From the NCBI GenBank assembly GCA_028274465.1, contig CM051458.1, positions 57,091,253 to 57,155,252 of the forward strand: DNA of 64,000 bases, read 5' to 3'. The position numbers were made by a program, and so were the translations under genes. The number at the start of each line of letters is the position of its first letter. Position 1 is the first letter of the stretch. The DNA comes from Plantago ovata (lineage: Eukaryota; Streptophyta; Magnoliopsida; Lamiales; Plantaginaceae). Below are positions 44,277-56,020 of the stretch, in pieces. A model generated the notes under the pieces. It was not told where the DNA came from. It did no database searches and saw only the letters and a list, made by a program, of their open reading frames with translations.

Positions 44277-46356
44277 AATGCCCTTATAACTCCCTCCAGA
44301 GGGTGCACAACTCCGGACAGAAACAGAAACCCCCGTGTACTTTGGGGAAACAGATCCTATGACCCTAATAGACCTCAGCGACTTCTGCCTCGCGCCTAAA
44401 AGGGAATAGACTAGGCAATAATCAAGCAAACCCGATAGTCCTCTACTACCCAAGCCTACCTAATTACAACCTAATCGACCGGTCACACAGAAACAGAACA
44501 GATACAGAACAACAGATACAGATAACCAACACCGAGAGGTGTTCCTGCAGAAAAGTCAGTCCAGAACAGAGTAGTAATAAACAGAAAAGTAAATAGTCAT
44601 ACTTAGGACTTATACTTTTACGCGGAAGCATACAGTAAAACAGTATATAGTAATAGGTACAAGTTGTCACATATCCTTCCAGTTTTTCGCAAATAATAGG
44701 TTTAGGGGTGAACACTCACCTTAACTTGCGAGCAAAAGACCTCCAACGAGTAACGAGCTTACGGGTTATCGAACAACGGAGAACCTAAAAAGAAAGTACT
44801 AATTACACTTTAGAAGTCGAACGGACGGAAGGAAGAAGGTTGAAAAAGAAGTGGTAAAGACGGGGTTCGAACTCGGGACCTCTAAGTTAGTCAAGCAAGG
44901 ACCTAACCAACTAGGCTAGCAAGTCAAGTCATCACTAACTTACAAAAACAGAAAATAAGTTGAAACATTTTCAGAAATACTCTTTCGGTTTTCAGATTCC
45001 GGAAATTACCAAAATACCCTCAGTGGTAATTTGCAAAAGAACCCTTTCCAAAAACAGACAGTACAAACAAACCAGAAGTTTTTCAAACATACTTAACAGT
45101 ACTCAAAGAATAAAATGGTTTACGAAAAGGTCCTCTGCCAGTCAACTACGGTCAAAGGTAAAATTGCAAAAAGGTCCTTTAGGTTTTCAGATTTCCCAAG
45201 TCAGTCCACAAAGTTCAAATCAATAACAACAAAGTCCAAATCAATCCGTTTAAAAGTCCACAGTAAACTAGGGCCAACATACGAGGTCAAACAAATCACA
45301 AGTCCAACAATCAGTAACAACAATCTAACAATCCTAAGTCCCGGTTCTCAGTCCGAATCAATAAACAACAAGGCCAGATCGAACAAGGGTAAGATAGTCC
45401 AAGGGTAAAAAGTCCAAACAGAATACGAGTTTCGAATCAAAAGCAGCAGTAAAGGATTCGAGATTTACCTTCGAATCGAAATAGAGGGTTGAAACAATCT
45501 GCAATCGAATGAATCAAAAAGAAAAAGAGAATTAAAACGAGATTCGAATCGAATTCGTAACCGAGTTGAATCTGGAACGAAAGGAACAAACTTACCGATC
45601 GAGATCGGTAACAACGGACCGGCGGCGAACTCAAATGGAACGGGAGCGGAGACCGGACGGATCGGGAACGGCGGCGCGAAGAACCGGAGCGGCGGCGCGC
45701 GAGAGACGGACAGACAGCGAACGGATCGATCGATGGCGGCGGATTGGCAACGGTGCGGCGTACGGGCGACGGCAGATCAAACGACGGCGCGAAAACGGGC
45801 GGCGGAACTACGGTGGATCGATCGGCGCGGCGATTGAGACAGACAGACAGCGGCGGCGGCGAAACGGTAACGACGGCGCGAGCGGGGACAAAACAGACAG
45901 ATCGATCGGTCGATTTACGGTCACGGCGCGGACGGCGGAACGGCGAACGGCGCAGCAAGGCGGCGGCGGCGATTGAGACCGGAACGGAACAGCAGCAGCA
46001 AGAAACCTTCTTCTCTTCTTTTTTTGTTTTCTCTCCTCTCTTTCTTTCTTTTCTCTCTTTTCGATTTGAATGAACGGCTGAAGAATGGGGGTGGGATGGA
46101 TCAGACTAGGGTTAGGGTTAGGTTAGTGGGCCGATCAATCAGGCCTTTGACCGGGCTAAGAAATTGGGCCAAATGAATGGGCCGAATTAATCAGAAAGTC
46201 CAGCTCGAACCAAACGAAACGAAACGAACTAGCTTACGCGAATTTAATTAAATAATTATCGAATAAATAATTTACTCTGATAATTAATTAACTAAATTAA
46301 ATAAATAAATAATAAAATAATAATTAAATAAATAATTAAAAAAACAGGGTGTTACA
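44277..46356 (-). repeat. 3' LTR of element I (outer end missing)
   Basis: On the minus strand it starts TGTAACACCCTG next to a polypurine tract (plus strand TCTTCCCCCCTTAAAGG, 46358-46374). It aligns with 52480-54246 throughout and lacks the last 480 bases of the LTR. Arginine-rich ORFs at 45437-46073 are by-products of GC-rich sequence. Confidence 0.85.
44861..44925 (-). other. tRNA-like A/B-box module in LTR
   Basis: On the minus strand the A box is TAGCCTAGTTGG (44907-44918), a perfect fit, followed about 32 bases downstream by GAGTTCGAACCCC. Confidence 0.6.
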
Positions 46357-46367
46357 CTCTTCCCCCC

Positions 46368-49300
46368 TTAAAGGAATTTGGTCCCCAAATTCGCACCTGA
46401 AAAGTTGAAGAGCTCGGGATACTGCCGGTGCATGTCATCCTCGCTTTCCCAGGTTGCCTCCTCATACTGATGATTTCTCCACAGAACCTTTACTTGCTTG
46501 ATTTGCCTATTACGGAGCTGTTGCACCTTTTGATCTAGAATACGAACCGGTTGCTCCACATAAGACAAATCCTCCTCAATGGTCACTTCCTCGGGTTGAA
46601 TCACGTGCGACGGGTCAGGGTAGTACTTCTTCAGTTGAGATACATGGAAGACATTGTGAATTCCAGTAATAGTAGTGGGTAGTTGCAACCGATAAGCCAC
46701 AATACCAACTCTCTCAATGATCTCGTATGGTCCTACATACCGAGGGTTCAGTTTAGCTCTACGACCCATACGAACAATTCCCTTTCTCGGAGATAGCTTG
46801 AGAAAGACAAAATCACCAACTTCAAACTCCAAATCTCGCCTACGATTATCGGCGTAACTCTTTTGTCGACTTTGAGCAGTTCTCAATCGGTCTCGGATAA
46901 GCCTAACCTTTTCCAAGGTTTCTTGTATCATCTCATTGAGAGTTCTCTCTCCAGCTACTGGTGTAGAAATTCGGTCCTCCAAATCCCAATACAGCGGTGA
47001 TCTACACTTTCGACCATACAGTGCCTCAAACGGTGCCATACCAATCGATGCTTGATAACTGTTGTTATAAGCATACTCCACCAATGGCAAATGTTGTGCC
47101 CAGCTTCCTTGGTGATCCAGCACACACAATCTCAGAAGATCTTCTAAAGTTTGAATGGTCCTTTCGGATTGACCATCCGTCTGCGGATGTGCTGAAGTAC
47201 TAAAATTCAACTTAGTACCCAAGCCTTCGTGTACTTGCTTCCAAAATCTCGAGACAAACTTCGGATCTCTATCAGATACAATGCTCACCGGAGTGCCATG
47301 AAGCCTAATTATCTCACCGCGATAGACTTCGGCTAACTTCTCGGATGTGTAGGTGGTTTTAACAGGTAGAAAATGTGCCGATTTTGTCAACCTATCGACA
47401 ATAACCCAAACACTATCAAAACCACCCCTAGCTACCGGTAGACCAGTCACAAAATCCATAGTGATCATCTCCCATTTCCACTGTGGAATCTCGAGTGGTT
47501 GTAGTAAACCTCCCGGTTTCTGGTGCTCAGTCTTCACTTGCTGGCAGACCAAACAACTTTGCACAAACTGTGCAACATCTCGCTTCATATGGGTCCACCA
47601 GTAAACTTTCTTCAAATCCTCATACATCTTGTTTCCTCCAGGATGCATCGAATACTTAGACTTGTGAGCTTCCTCAAAAATTAGACGTCTAAGCTCTTCA
47701 TCAGAAGGCACACACAATCTACCCTGAAACCTTAGGGCTCCATTCTCATCAATAGAGAATTTCGCATTGCGAGGTTCAGTAATATGTGCCTTTATATCTT
47801 GAAGCTCTTCATCATGCTCTTGAGCCTCAAGAATTTTTCCTGCCAGCTCATACCTCAAAGTGATATTGGCGAACATACAAGACAATTTGGACACTTCGAG
47901 ATTTGACACGTGTACCCTACGACTTAAGGCATCAGCGACCACATTGGCCTTACCAGGGTGATATCGAATGGTACAAGTGTAATCGCCCAGAAATTCCATC
48001 CATCGTCGTTGTCTCATATTCAACTCCTTTTGTGTGAACACATACTTCAAGCTCTTATGATCAGTGAGAATGGTGAACTCAGGACCATAAAGATAGTGTC
48101 TCCACTTTCCCAAAGCGAAGACTATAGCAGCTAGCTCAAGATCATGGGTTGGGTAATTCCTTTCATATGGCTTCAACTTTCTTGAAGCATACGCGATCAC
48201 CTTTTCCCATTGCATCAGTACACAACCCAAACCTTCCTTTGAAGCATCAGTGTAGACTATAAAGTCGTTGGTCCCCTCGAGAAGAGCTAGTATAGGGGCA
48301 GTGGTCAGCCTCTTCTTCAGCTCCTCGAAGCTTTCCTCACACTTGTCACTCCATACGAACTTAGGATTTTTCCCAGTTAAGGAGGACAAGGGTCCAGCTA
48401 TCTTCGAATAATCCTTCACAAAACGGCGATAGTAACCAGCCAAACCGAGAAAACTCCTCACCTTAGTGACAGATTCAGGTCTCTTCCAATTAACTATCGA
48501 CTCAATCTTCGATGGGTTGACCTCCAAATCTTCTCCAGAGATAATGTGCCCTAAAAAGGCTACTTTATCTAGCCAAAATTCACACTTGCTGAATTTGGCA
48601 TACAACTTGTTGTTCTGAAGAGTTTCCAAGACAATTCGAAGATGTTTCTCATGATCCTCTTCGGATTTTGAGTAAACGAGAATGTCATCGATGAAAACAA
48701 CAACAAACTGATCCAGATACGGCTGAAAAACTCGGTGCATCAAATCCATGAACACAACTGGGGCATTCGTAAGGCCAAACGGCATCACTACAAACTCGTA
48801 ATGACCATACCTCGAGTTCAGGGCAGTCTTAGGTATGTCTTCTTCCATTACCCTAACATGATAATAGCCTTGCCGCAGGTCAAGCTTTGAGTAAACCTTC
48901 GAACCTTCCAACTGGTCAAAGAGTTCATCAATACGGGGTAGGGGGTACTTGTTCTTAACAGTGACTTGGTTCAGGCCTCGATAGTCGATGCACATCCTCA
49001 TACTACCATCCTTTTCTTTACGAACAGAACCGGTGATCCCCAAGGTGACGAACTAGGTCTCACAAAACCGTTATCCACCAGATCTTGCAGTTGAGTCTTA
49101 AGCTCCTTAAGCTCAGCAGGTGCCATCCTATAAGGTGACTTCGAAATGGGTGCAGTGCCAGGTACCAGATCAATACTTAACTCCACTTCTCGCTCAGGGG
49201 GTACGGAATCCAGCTTCTCAGGGAAAACACTCTTGAACTCCTTAACCACCCTAACTTCCTCGATTTTTGGCTGATCTTTGGGTTTATTGATCAGATACGC

Positions 49301-49471
49301 CAAAAAGCAGGTAGCACCCTTCACGTACAGCCTCCTAGCTTCCATGGCGGACAGTAGAAACTTCTCATCCTTTCTCTTATCTCCTTTCCCACGACTTTCT
49401 CCTCTCCAGGTTTTCCCAGGGATATAGCCTTGGTTCGACAATCCAGTTGTGCGTAGTGCTCGGACAACCAA
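46368..49471 (-). mobile_element. pol of Tekay element I with chromodomain
   Basis: Read from right to left: RT with [19 protein letters not shown] and catalytic [11 protein letters not shown] (near 48690), RNase H with [16 protein letters not shown], integrase with an HHCC-type segment ([16 protein letters not shown], near 47640), core [10 protein letters not shown] and [12 protein letters not shown], a GPYEII module, and a C-terminal chromodomain-like segment ([20 protein letters not shown], about 46390-46600). The chromodomain places it among chromoviruses, Tekay/Del type, which target heterochromatin. The main open piece (46368-49043) covers RT through the chromodomain. Confidence 0.9.
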
Positions 49472-50919
49472 TCCATACCCAGAATAACATCGTAGGTTGA
49501 TAAAGGTAGAAATATAAGGTCAGCAGGGAAAGTTCTTCCTAGGATGGAAATCTCGCATCGCTCGACGAACTTCTTAGTGATTAAACTAACTCCCAAAGGC
49601 GTACATACTTCTAAAGCGTGAGGTAAAACTTTGTAAGGTAAAACGAGTGACTCAGCAAATACTTCAACAATAAATGAATGCGTAGCACCAGGATCAAATA
49701 AAGCTTTAGAAGAAGTTTGAGCGATCAGTAGCGTACCTTCAACCACATTCGCGGTGTCAGGAACTTCATGACCACCTATGCTGAAAACTCGGGGCTTTGC
49801 CATAGTACCCTTTCCATCATTTCTCGGAGCATAGTCTCCTGGTCTTCCTCCTTTGACAATGGCATGACGGTTCGGACAGTGGCTGATCTTGTGATCCTTG
49901 CTCCCACAAGCCAAACATAAGCCCTGTCTTTTCCAGCAGTTGTGCTCATCGTGGTTGACTCCTCCACAGTAGTTGCAGTTCTTCCTTGCCTGGGATGACT
50001 GCCCAGACCCTCCAGTGGTGTTGCGGGAACGGTTGTCATGCTGAGTACGGGAATACTTCGCCGGTGGTGCTTGATATCCAGATTGATATCCTCCTCGATT
50101 CTCCCTCTTATATCCAGATTGACTTCCTCCTCCATGGCTCCCAGAAGAACTAGAGTAGTTCCTCTTGCTAGAGTATGGCTTATCAGCCATCTTGATCTCC
50201 TTGAGACCACTTTCTACCTCGGAGGCGAGTTCGACAGCCTTGAGTTAGGTAGGCATGTTGGTCCCAAACAAACTGTACCGGATCTCAGAGTTGAGACCCT
50301 TCACAAAGTGACGAACCTTCTCTCGTTCATCGTCCTGGAAATGTGGCACGTACTTCGGTAGCCGGGTAAATTCCGAGTCATAGTCGGCAACATCCATGTT
50401 CCCTTGCACCAATGCCTGGAACTCATCTCTCCGGTTCTCGCGAACCAGGCGAGGCACGTACTTGTCCATGAAGTCCTTGGTGAAATTCTCCCAGGTACGA
50501 GCAACTCCCTCTTGCCTCCATCTTGCATTCACGGTTCTCCACCAGTTCCTGGCGGCTCCCACGAACTGGAAAGCAACAAGTTCGATTTTTCTCTCGTCCG
50601 GATAGTGCAGGATCGAGAATAAGTTCTCCATACCTTCGATCCAGAGCTCAGCCTTACGTGCATCAGGTGTTCCCTCGAACCTTTCAGGATGGAAACGAGT
50701 GAATCGTTCCGCAGCTTGATCAATGGTCTGGATCGGCGGTGGTGGCGGAGGAGTTGGCTGAACAGGTGGTGCTCCAGCGCTGCGAATGGTTTCGCTGAAA
50801 TTCCCCAAAGCAGTGATGATACGGTCCACCTTGTCTCCATTTTCAGCATGCTGATCCTCTCCACTTCCATTGCTGCTGGCACCACGAGTGTTTCTGCGAC
50901 TCATTCTAACAAAGGGCAC
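49472..50919 (-). mobile_element. gag and protease of Tekay element I
   Basis: Gag starts near 50919 with serine-rich sequence, then TRFHPERFEGTPDARKAELW, WENFTKDFMDKYVPRLV and RYSLFGTNMPT. A CCHC knuckle follows (CNYCGGVNHDEHNC, near 49970), then a retropepsin with the ALFDPGATHSFI active-site region (near 49690) and DVILGMDWLSEHYAQLDC. Gag forms the particle and the protease matures Gag-Pol. The order and spacing are normal for the family. Confidence 0.88.
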
Positions 50920-51269
50920 TACTTAGCAGTTGCTTTAACAACCTCGAATCTCTAACTTAGAAAAGAGCAGAAAACAAAGAACTAAGGCCAGTACTTAATC
51001 TTCTACAATAGGTATAAATTGAGCAGTGAAGAAGAAAACATGCCTTGAACTTTAAAACAAAACGCAAAAACAAGAAAATCAACGAAGTCTTAAAATAGCC
51101 AAGCATGCAATTAAACAAAGGAAAACCGGTCTCTACTCGTCTTAGCGAGGAAAAACAGAAAACCACAGAGTCAAGTAAACTGAAAAGCATAAACAGTCTC
51201 AGACGGCTGAACTAAAAAGAACTCGCTTGGCAAAAAGGAAATTCGGTACGGGCTCGAAAGGCATCTATC

Positions 51270-51626
51270 TTAATAAGCGTCCTCGATATCATCCTCGGAA
51301 CGTCGTTCGGGCACGTGAGCATCTCCTCCTTCTTCCTCAGAGGGGTCCTCCTCGGGGTCTTCTTCGGATTCTTCTTCGGGTTCGCCTTCACTCTCCCCTC
51401 TACGTGATGGTCCGCAACCCTCGGGGAACGTCCTCCGAGCTTTCCTCCTGCGAATCCTGATGTCTACGTTGGACGCGGTTAACGAAACAAAGCCAGAGTG
51501 CTCCTTTGCGGCGCGTAAAGCCGTCTTAAGGAATCCGATTTCCGCTTCCTTCGTTGCTATTTCATCTCGAAGCTTAAAGTTTTCCAGCCAGTAGTGATCT
51601 CGTTCACGAACGACCCTGTCCATCAC
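51270..51626 (-). mobile_element. Leader ORF of Tekay element I, unknown
   Basis: This 118-codon open frame lies between PBS and gag on the element's sense strand. The first 45 residues look helical, possibly coiled coil (LENFKLRDEIATKEAEIGFL). A basic patch (RIRRRKARRTF) follows, then a strongly acidic tail (EPEEESEEDPEEDPSEEEGG). I recognise no domain. The related gag-only element E has no counterpart in its leader. It may be a real accessory ORF or chance. Confidence 0.4.
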
Positions 51627-51982
51627 GAATCCAGGGTAACGCCAACAACAGGAACGGAGGTATACGTGTTAAACTCTCATTCGACTAGGCGGTAACGAAT
51701 GACCTTCTTTTCCGAACTCATACCTATCTGTAAGCACACGCGTAATTAACTAGTTAATAACTACGTCAGAATCAAAACAACCACGGAAGGTCAACAGTTT
51801 CAGAATGGATTAGAGGTCGTCAGAATCAGAATAGAGAAGTTGAAGAACCAGTTCAAGGTTAGTACGTAAGACTCGAATCAGAAAAGCAACAGAAATTACA
51901 AGACCTAACCAGCGACTAGGACCCTCACACACACCCCAAAGGTCAAAAGATCCTATCCTAGCAAGCTCGAGTTTGAACTCAA

Positions 51983-51994
51983 GCTCTGATACCA
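51983..51994 (-). promoter_or_regulatory. Primer binding site of element I
   Basis: The minus-strand TGGTATCAGAGC, complementary to initiator tRNA-Met, lies two bases inside the 5' LTR edge (TGTAACGG at 51997 on the plus strand). Confidence 0.92.
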
Positions 51995-51996
51995 AC

Positions 51997-54246
51997 TGTA
52001 ACGGTACCGGTTTTGAAAACAAAAATAATTTGTTGAAAAAGAAAATCCAAAATAACTTTAATAGCAACGGTCGACAATTAATGCCAAAATAACCTTTGAC
52101 GCGCACAACGCTAACAGAAACAAATAAATATCCAACGGTAACTCAAGTTCCAATGAAACAACGAGTGAAGATAGTAAAAAGTTCATCTTCTTATTTTGAA
52201 ATAAAATCCCAAGACACCCCAGACACTTCTCTCAGTCGCTGGCATCCTATTCGCGAACATCCTCAGCAGTATCTGGAAGGAAGGAATTTTGAAAACAAGA
52301 GAGTGTGAGATAAAGGATCTCAGTGAGGTTCTAAGTTAAAAACAGAAGGTAAACAGTTTTGAAATCAAAATCCTTTTCAGAAAAACAAACAAACAGAACA
52401 GATCACATATAACAGAATATCAGAACAGATAAGTTGTAGACCGTTAGTGCATCCCTCCTTATTGCTCCTACTCCCAGAATGCCCTTATAACTCCCTCCAG
52501 AGGGTGGACAACTCCGGATAGAAACAGAAACCCCCGTGTACTTTGGGAAAACAGATCCTACGACCCTAATAGACCTCAGCGACTTCTGCCTCGCGCCTAA
52601 AAGGGAATAGACTAGGCAATAATCAAGCAAACCCGATAGTCCTCTACTACCCAAGCCTACCTAATTACAACCTAATCGACCGGTCACACAGAAACAGAAC
52701 AGATACAGAACAACAGATACAGATAACCAACACCGAGAGGTGTTCCTGCAGAAACGTCAGTCCAGAACAGAGTAGTAATAAACAGAAAAGTAAATAGTCA
52801 TACTTAGGACTTATACTTTTACGCGGAAGCATACAGTAAAACAGTATAGTAATAGGTACAAGTTGTCACATATCCTTCCAGTTTTTGCAAATAATAGGTT
52901 TAGGGGTGAACACTCACCTTAACTTGCGAGCAAAAGCCCTCCAACGATTAACGAGCTTACGGGTTATCGAACAACGGAGAACCTAAAAAGAAAGTACTAA
53001 TTACACTTTAGAAGTCGAACGGACGGAAGGAAAAAGGTTGAAAAAGAAGTGGTAAAGACGGGGTTCGAACTCGGGACCTCTAAGTTAGTCAAGCAAGGAC
53101 CTAACCAACTAGGCTAGCAAGTCAAGTCATCACTAACTTACAAAAACAGAAACTAAGTTGAAACATTTTCAGAAATACTCTTTCGGTTTTCAGATTCTGG
53201 AGATTACCAAAATACCCTCAGTGGTAATTTGCAAAAGAACCCTTTCCAAAAACAGACAGTACAAACAAACCAGAAGTTTTCCAAACATACTTAACAGTCC
53301 TCAAAGAATAAAATGGTTTACGAAAATGTCCTCTGTCAGTCAACTACGGTCAAAGGTAAAATTGCAAAAGGTCCTTTAGGTTTTCAGATTTCCCAAGTCA
53401 GTCCACAAAGTTCAAATCAATAACAACAAAGTCCAAATCAATCCCTTTCAAAGTCCACAGTAAACTAGGGTCAACATACGAGGTCAAACAAATCACAAGT
53501 CCAACAATCAGTAACAACAATCTAACAATCCTAAGTCCCGGTTCTCAGTCCGAATCAATAAACAACAAGGTCAGATCGAACAAGGGTAAAATAGTCTAAG
53601 GGTAAAAAGTCCAAACAGAATACGAGTTTCGAATCAAAAGCAGCAGTAAAGGATTCGAGATTTACCTTCGAATCGAAATAGAGGGTTGAAACAATCTGCA
53701 ATCGAATGAATCAAAAAGAAAAAGAGAATTAAAATGAGATTCAAATCGAATTCGTAACCGAGTTGAATCCTGAACAAAAGGAACAAACTTACCGATCGAG
53801 ATCGGTAACAACGGACCGGCGGCGAACTCAAACGGAACGGGATCGGAGACCGGACGGATCGGGAACGGCGGCGCGCGTGAGACGGACAGACCGCGAACGG
53901 ATCGATCGATGGCGGCGGCTCGGCAACGACGCTGCGTACGGGTGACGACAGATCGAACGGCGGCGCGAAACGGGCGGCGAACTACAGTGGATCGATCGGC
54001 GCGGCGATTGAGACAGACAGAACAGCGGCGACGGCGAAACGGTCACGGGCGGCGCGAGCGGGGACAGAACAGACAGATCGATCGTCGATTCACGGTCACG
54101 GCGCGGACGGCGGGAACGGCGAACGGAGCAACAAGGCGGCGGCGGCGATTGAGACCGGAACGGAACAGCAGCAACAAGAAACCTTCTTCACTTCTTTTTT
54201 TCTTTTCTCTCCTCTCTTTCTTTTCTTTTCTCTCTTTTCGGTTTGA
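51997..54246 (-). repeat. 5' LTR of element I (runs into gap)
   Basis: The LTR starts TGTAACGGTACC on the plus strand and matches the left LTR until the gap, at CTCTCTTTTCGGTTTGA. By comparison with 46070-46356, about 290 bases of LTR are missing at the gap. A full LTR would be about 2.5 kb. Confidence 0.88.
53058..53123 (-). other. tRNA-like A/B-box module in LTR
   Basis: The same module as 44861-44925, with a perfect A box at 53105-53116. Confidence 0.6.
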
Positions 54247-54346
54247 NNNNNNNNNNNNNNNNNNNNNNNNNNNNNNNNNNNNNNNNNNNNNNNNNNNNNN
54301 NNNNNNNNNNNNNNNNNNNNNNNNNNNNNNNNNNNNNNNNNNNNNN
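54247..54346. other. Assembly gap (100 N)
   Basis: Exactly 100 N. The left side stops inside a Tekay LTR, and the right side starts inside a copia pol. Nothing links the two, so order and orientation across the gap are uncertain. Confidence 0.95.
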
Positions 54347-55090
54347 TGCTCATAAAGGTTTAGGATCAAAGAGGAAAGAGACAACCTCTGAAAAGATCCC
54401 TATGAGGTTCGGTCCCAAAATTGGCTATACTAAAGAAGATAAAAGTTGAAGACACAAGTTATAGGATGCTCCATTGGTTCCTTGTTGTACTAACAGCAAG
54501 TAGACTGACCATTCAGTATGCTGTTTGTGTGTGTGCAAGATTCCAATCTGATCCAAGAGAAATCACACTAACAAAAAGGCACTTAAGATACTGAAAATGT
54601 CAAAGCGTACACCCCCCCAATGTTGGATTATGGTATCCTAAAGATTCTGGACTTGAATGGTTGGTTATTCTGATGTTGATCATGGAGGATCAACTCTTGA
54701 TAGAAAAAGTACATCTGGAACTTGTCAGTTTTGGTGTACCAGATTAATATCATGGTTCAGCAAGAAACAAACCTGTGTTGCCAATTCATCTACTGATCTG
54801 AGTACATTGCAGCTGGTATGTTGCACAGCTCAAATCCTATGGATTCAGCAACAATTAAGAGATTATGGTTTTCTGCAAAGAAAACACCAATCTTTTGTGA
54901 TAATACGAGTGCTATTGCTATCACGCAAAATCCTAAGTTTCACTCAAGGACAAAACACATTGATATTAGACATCATTTCATTAGAGATCATGTGGAAAAG
55001 GGAGATATTGAGGTTGTCAAAGTGGGTACTGATGATCAACTTGCTGACATCTTTACCAAGCCCTACCAAATAATAGATTCGCAATGCTAA
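54347..55090 (+). mobile_element. SIRE-type copia pol tail (RNase H)
   Basis: This is the C-terminal part of a Ty1/copia polyprotein: the end of RT (near 54450-54650, with a QYAVCVCARFQSDP-like segment), then RNase H with GYSDVDHGGSTLDRKSTSG, the SWFSKKQTCVANSS region, [20 protein letters not shown] and [20 protein letters not shown], ending in [10 protein letters not shown]. The wording matches SIRE/Maximus-type elements. It is a fossil with about three or four breaks. Upstream domains are not in the window. Confidence 0.8.
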
Positions 55091-56020
55091 GGTATAAGCT
55101 TGGATTGATTGAATTACCTCAATAAAGGATACAATTGGCAGAATGTTGAAACAGGTATTCAGCAAGCCAAAGTATTCTTACTTAATTAAAAGCTCCTTCC
55201 ACTAATTTCTTCTAAGAAATGATAGGTCACTACATGATTGCTGAAACAGGCATTCAGCAAGTAATTCCTTCAAAACGGGTATTTGTTAGGAAACTTGATC
55301 ACTTGTTGTAACAGGCAAACCTTAAAGATTGCTGAAATGGGTATTCAGACAATCAAAGATACTGAAACATGTATTCAAGTATCAAGGGAACATTCTGAGA
55401 CGGGAACTCAGAAAAGAATAAAAACTCATTTCTCAGATTTTACCAAAAGATATCTCAAGTATAAAAGAATTTACTGATACGGGAACTCAGAAATATCTTT
55501 TAAAACTTAAGGAAATATGAGATGTCTGAGTAATGGGGAACTTTCAGCAAGTATCTAGGCTATGTATGCAAATTCGCTGAAAAGATTCTTGTTTACTTCA
55601 GCAAGCAATCAAATCCCATAAATCTCGGTAAAATCAATTTGTGACGTTAATCGGGCACAGATAAACTCGGTAATAATCATGACATGAAATACAATCGTGG
55701 CCATTGATTAAAAGGACTTATTAATCTAACGGTTAACATTACAAAGAGAGAGAGTGCTCTGACGGTTTTGTTAGTGGGCCACTACGCATTTAATGCAAAG
55801 GCTCCACTAACGCCATTGTTTCTCTGTTTTACCCTTGCTGAAAACTCAAAACGATTGAGTTTCTCACACATCAGAGACACTATATAAAGAAGGAGTTAGA
55901 GAAATGACAAAATTCTTTAACTCACATTTCCTTTCTCTGCAAATTTTAGCCTGAATCTACTGTACCTCCGGTCAAAAAGCAAAAAATCTTTTTCGTACAC
56001 ACTTCTCTCTATATAAAGAA
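55091..56020 (+). other. Spacer between pol and env-like ORF
   Basis: About 930 bases without coding, rich in TTCAGCAAG and GGGAACTCAG words. Near its end a TATA box (TATATAAA, 55881-55888) stands 133 bases before an ATG (56021), which suggests an internal promoter. Confidence 0.5.

Larger units (their letters stand above)
44277..54246 (-). mobile_element. Tekay chromovirus element I
   Basis: This minus-strand Ty3/gypsy element of nearly full length has a 5' LTR (51997 to the gap), PBS for tRNA-Met, a leader ORF, gag, protease, RT, RNase H, integrase, a chromodomain, a polypurine tract and a 3' LTR (44277-46356). LTRs are about 97-98% identical by eye, so it is young. About three breaks lie in gag-pol. 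The outer end of the 3' LTR is missing at the junction with the SIRE-type LTR. The outer end of the 5' LTR falls in the gap, so no target duplication can be checked. Confidence 0.88.

Noticed and set aside
45437-46073. Several overlapping arginine-rich ORFs on both strands
   Set aside because: They lie wholly within the GC-rich part of a Tekay LTR and recur, with shifts, in the other LTR (53634-54246). They have no domain features and are composition artefacts.
46104-46130. Telomere-like GGGTTAGGGTTAGG stretch
   Set aside because: Only two short units, inside an LTR. It is too short to be an interstitial telomere tract.
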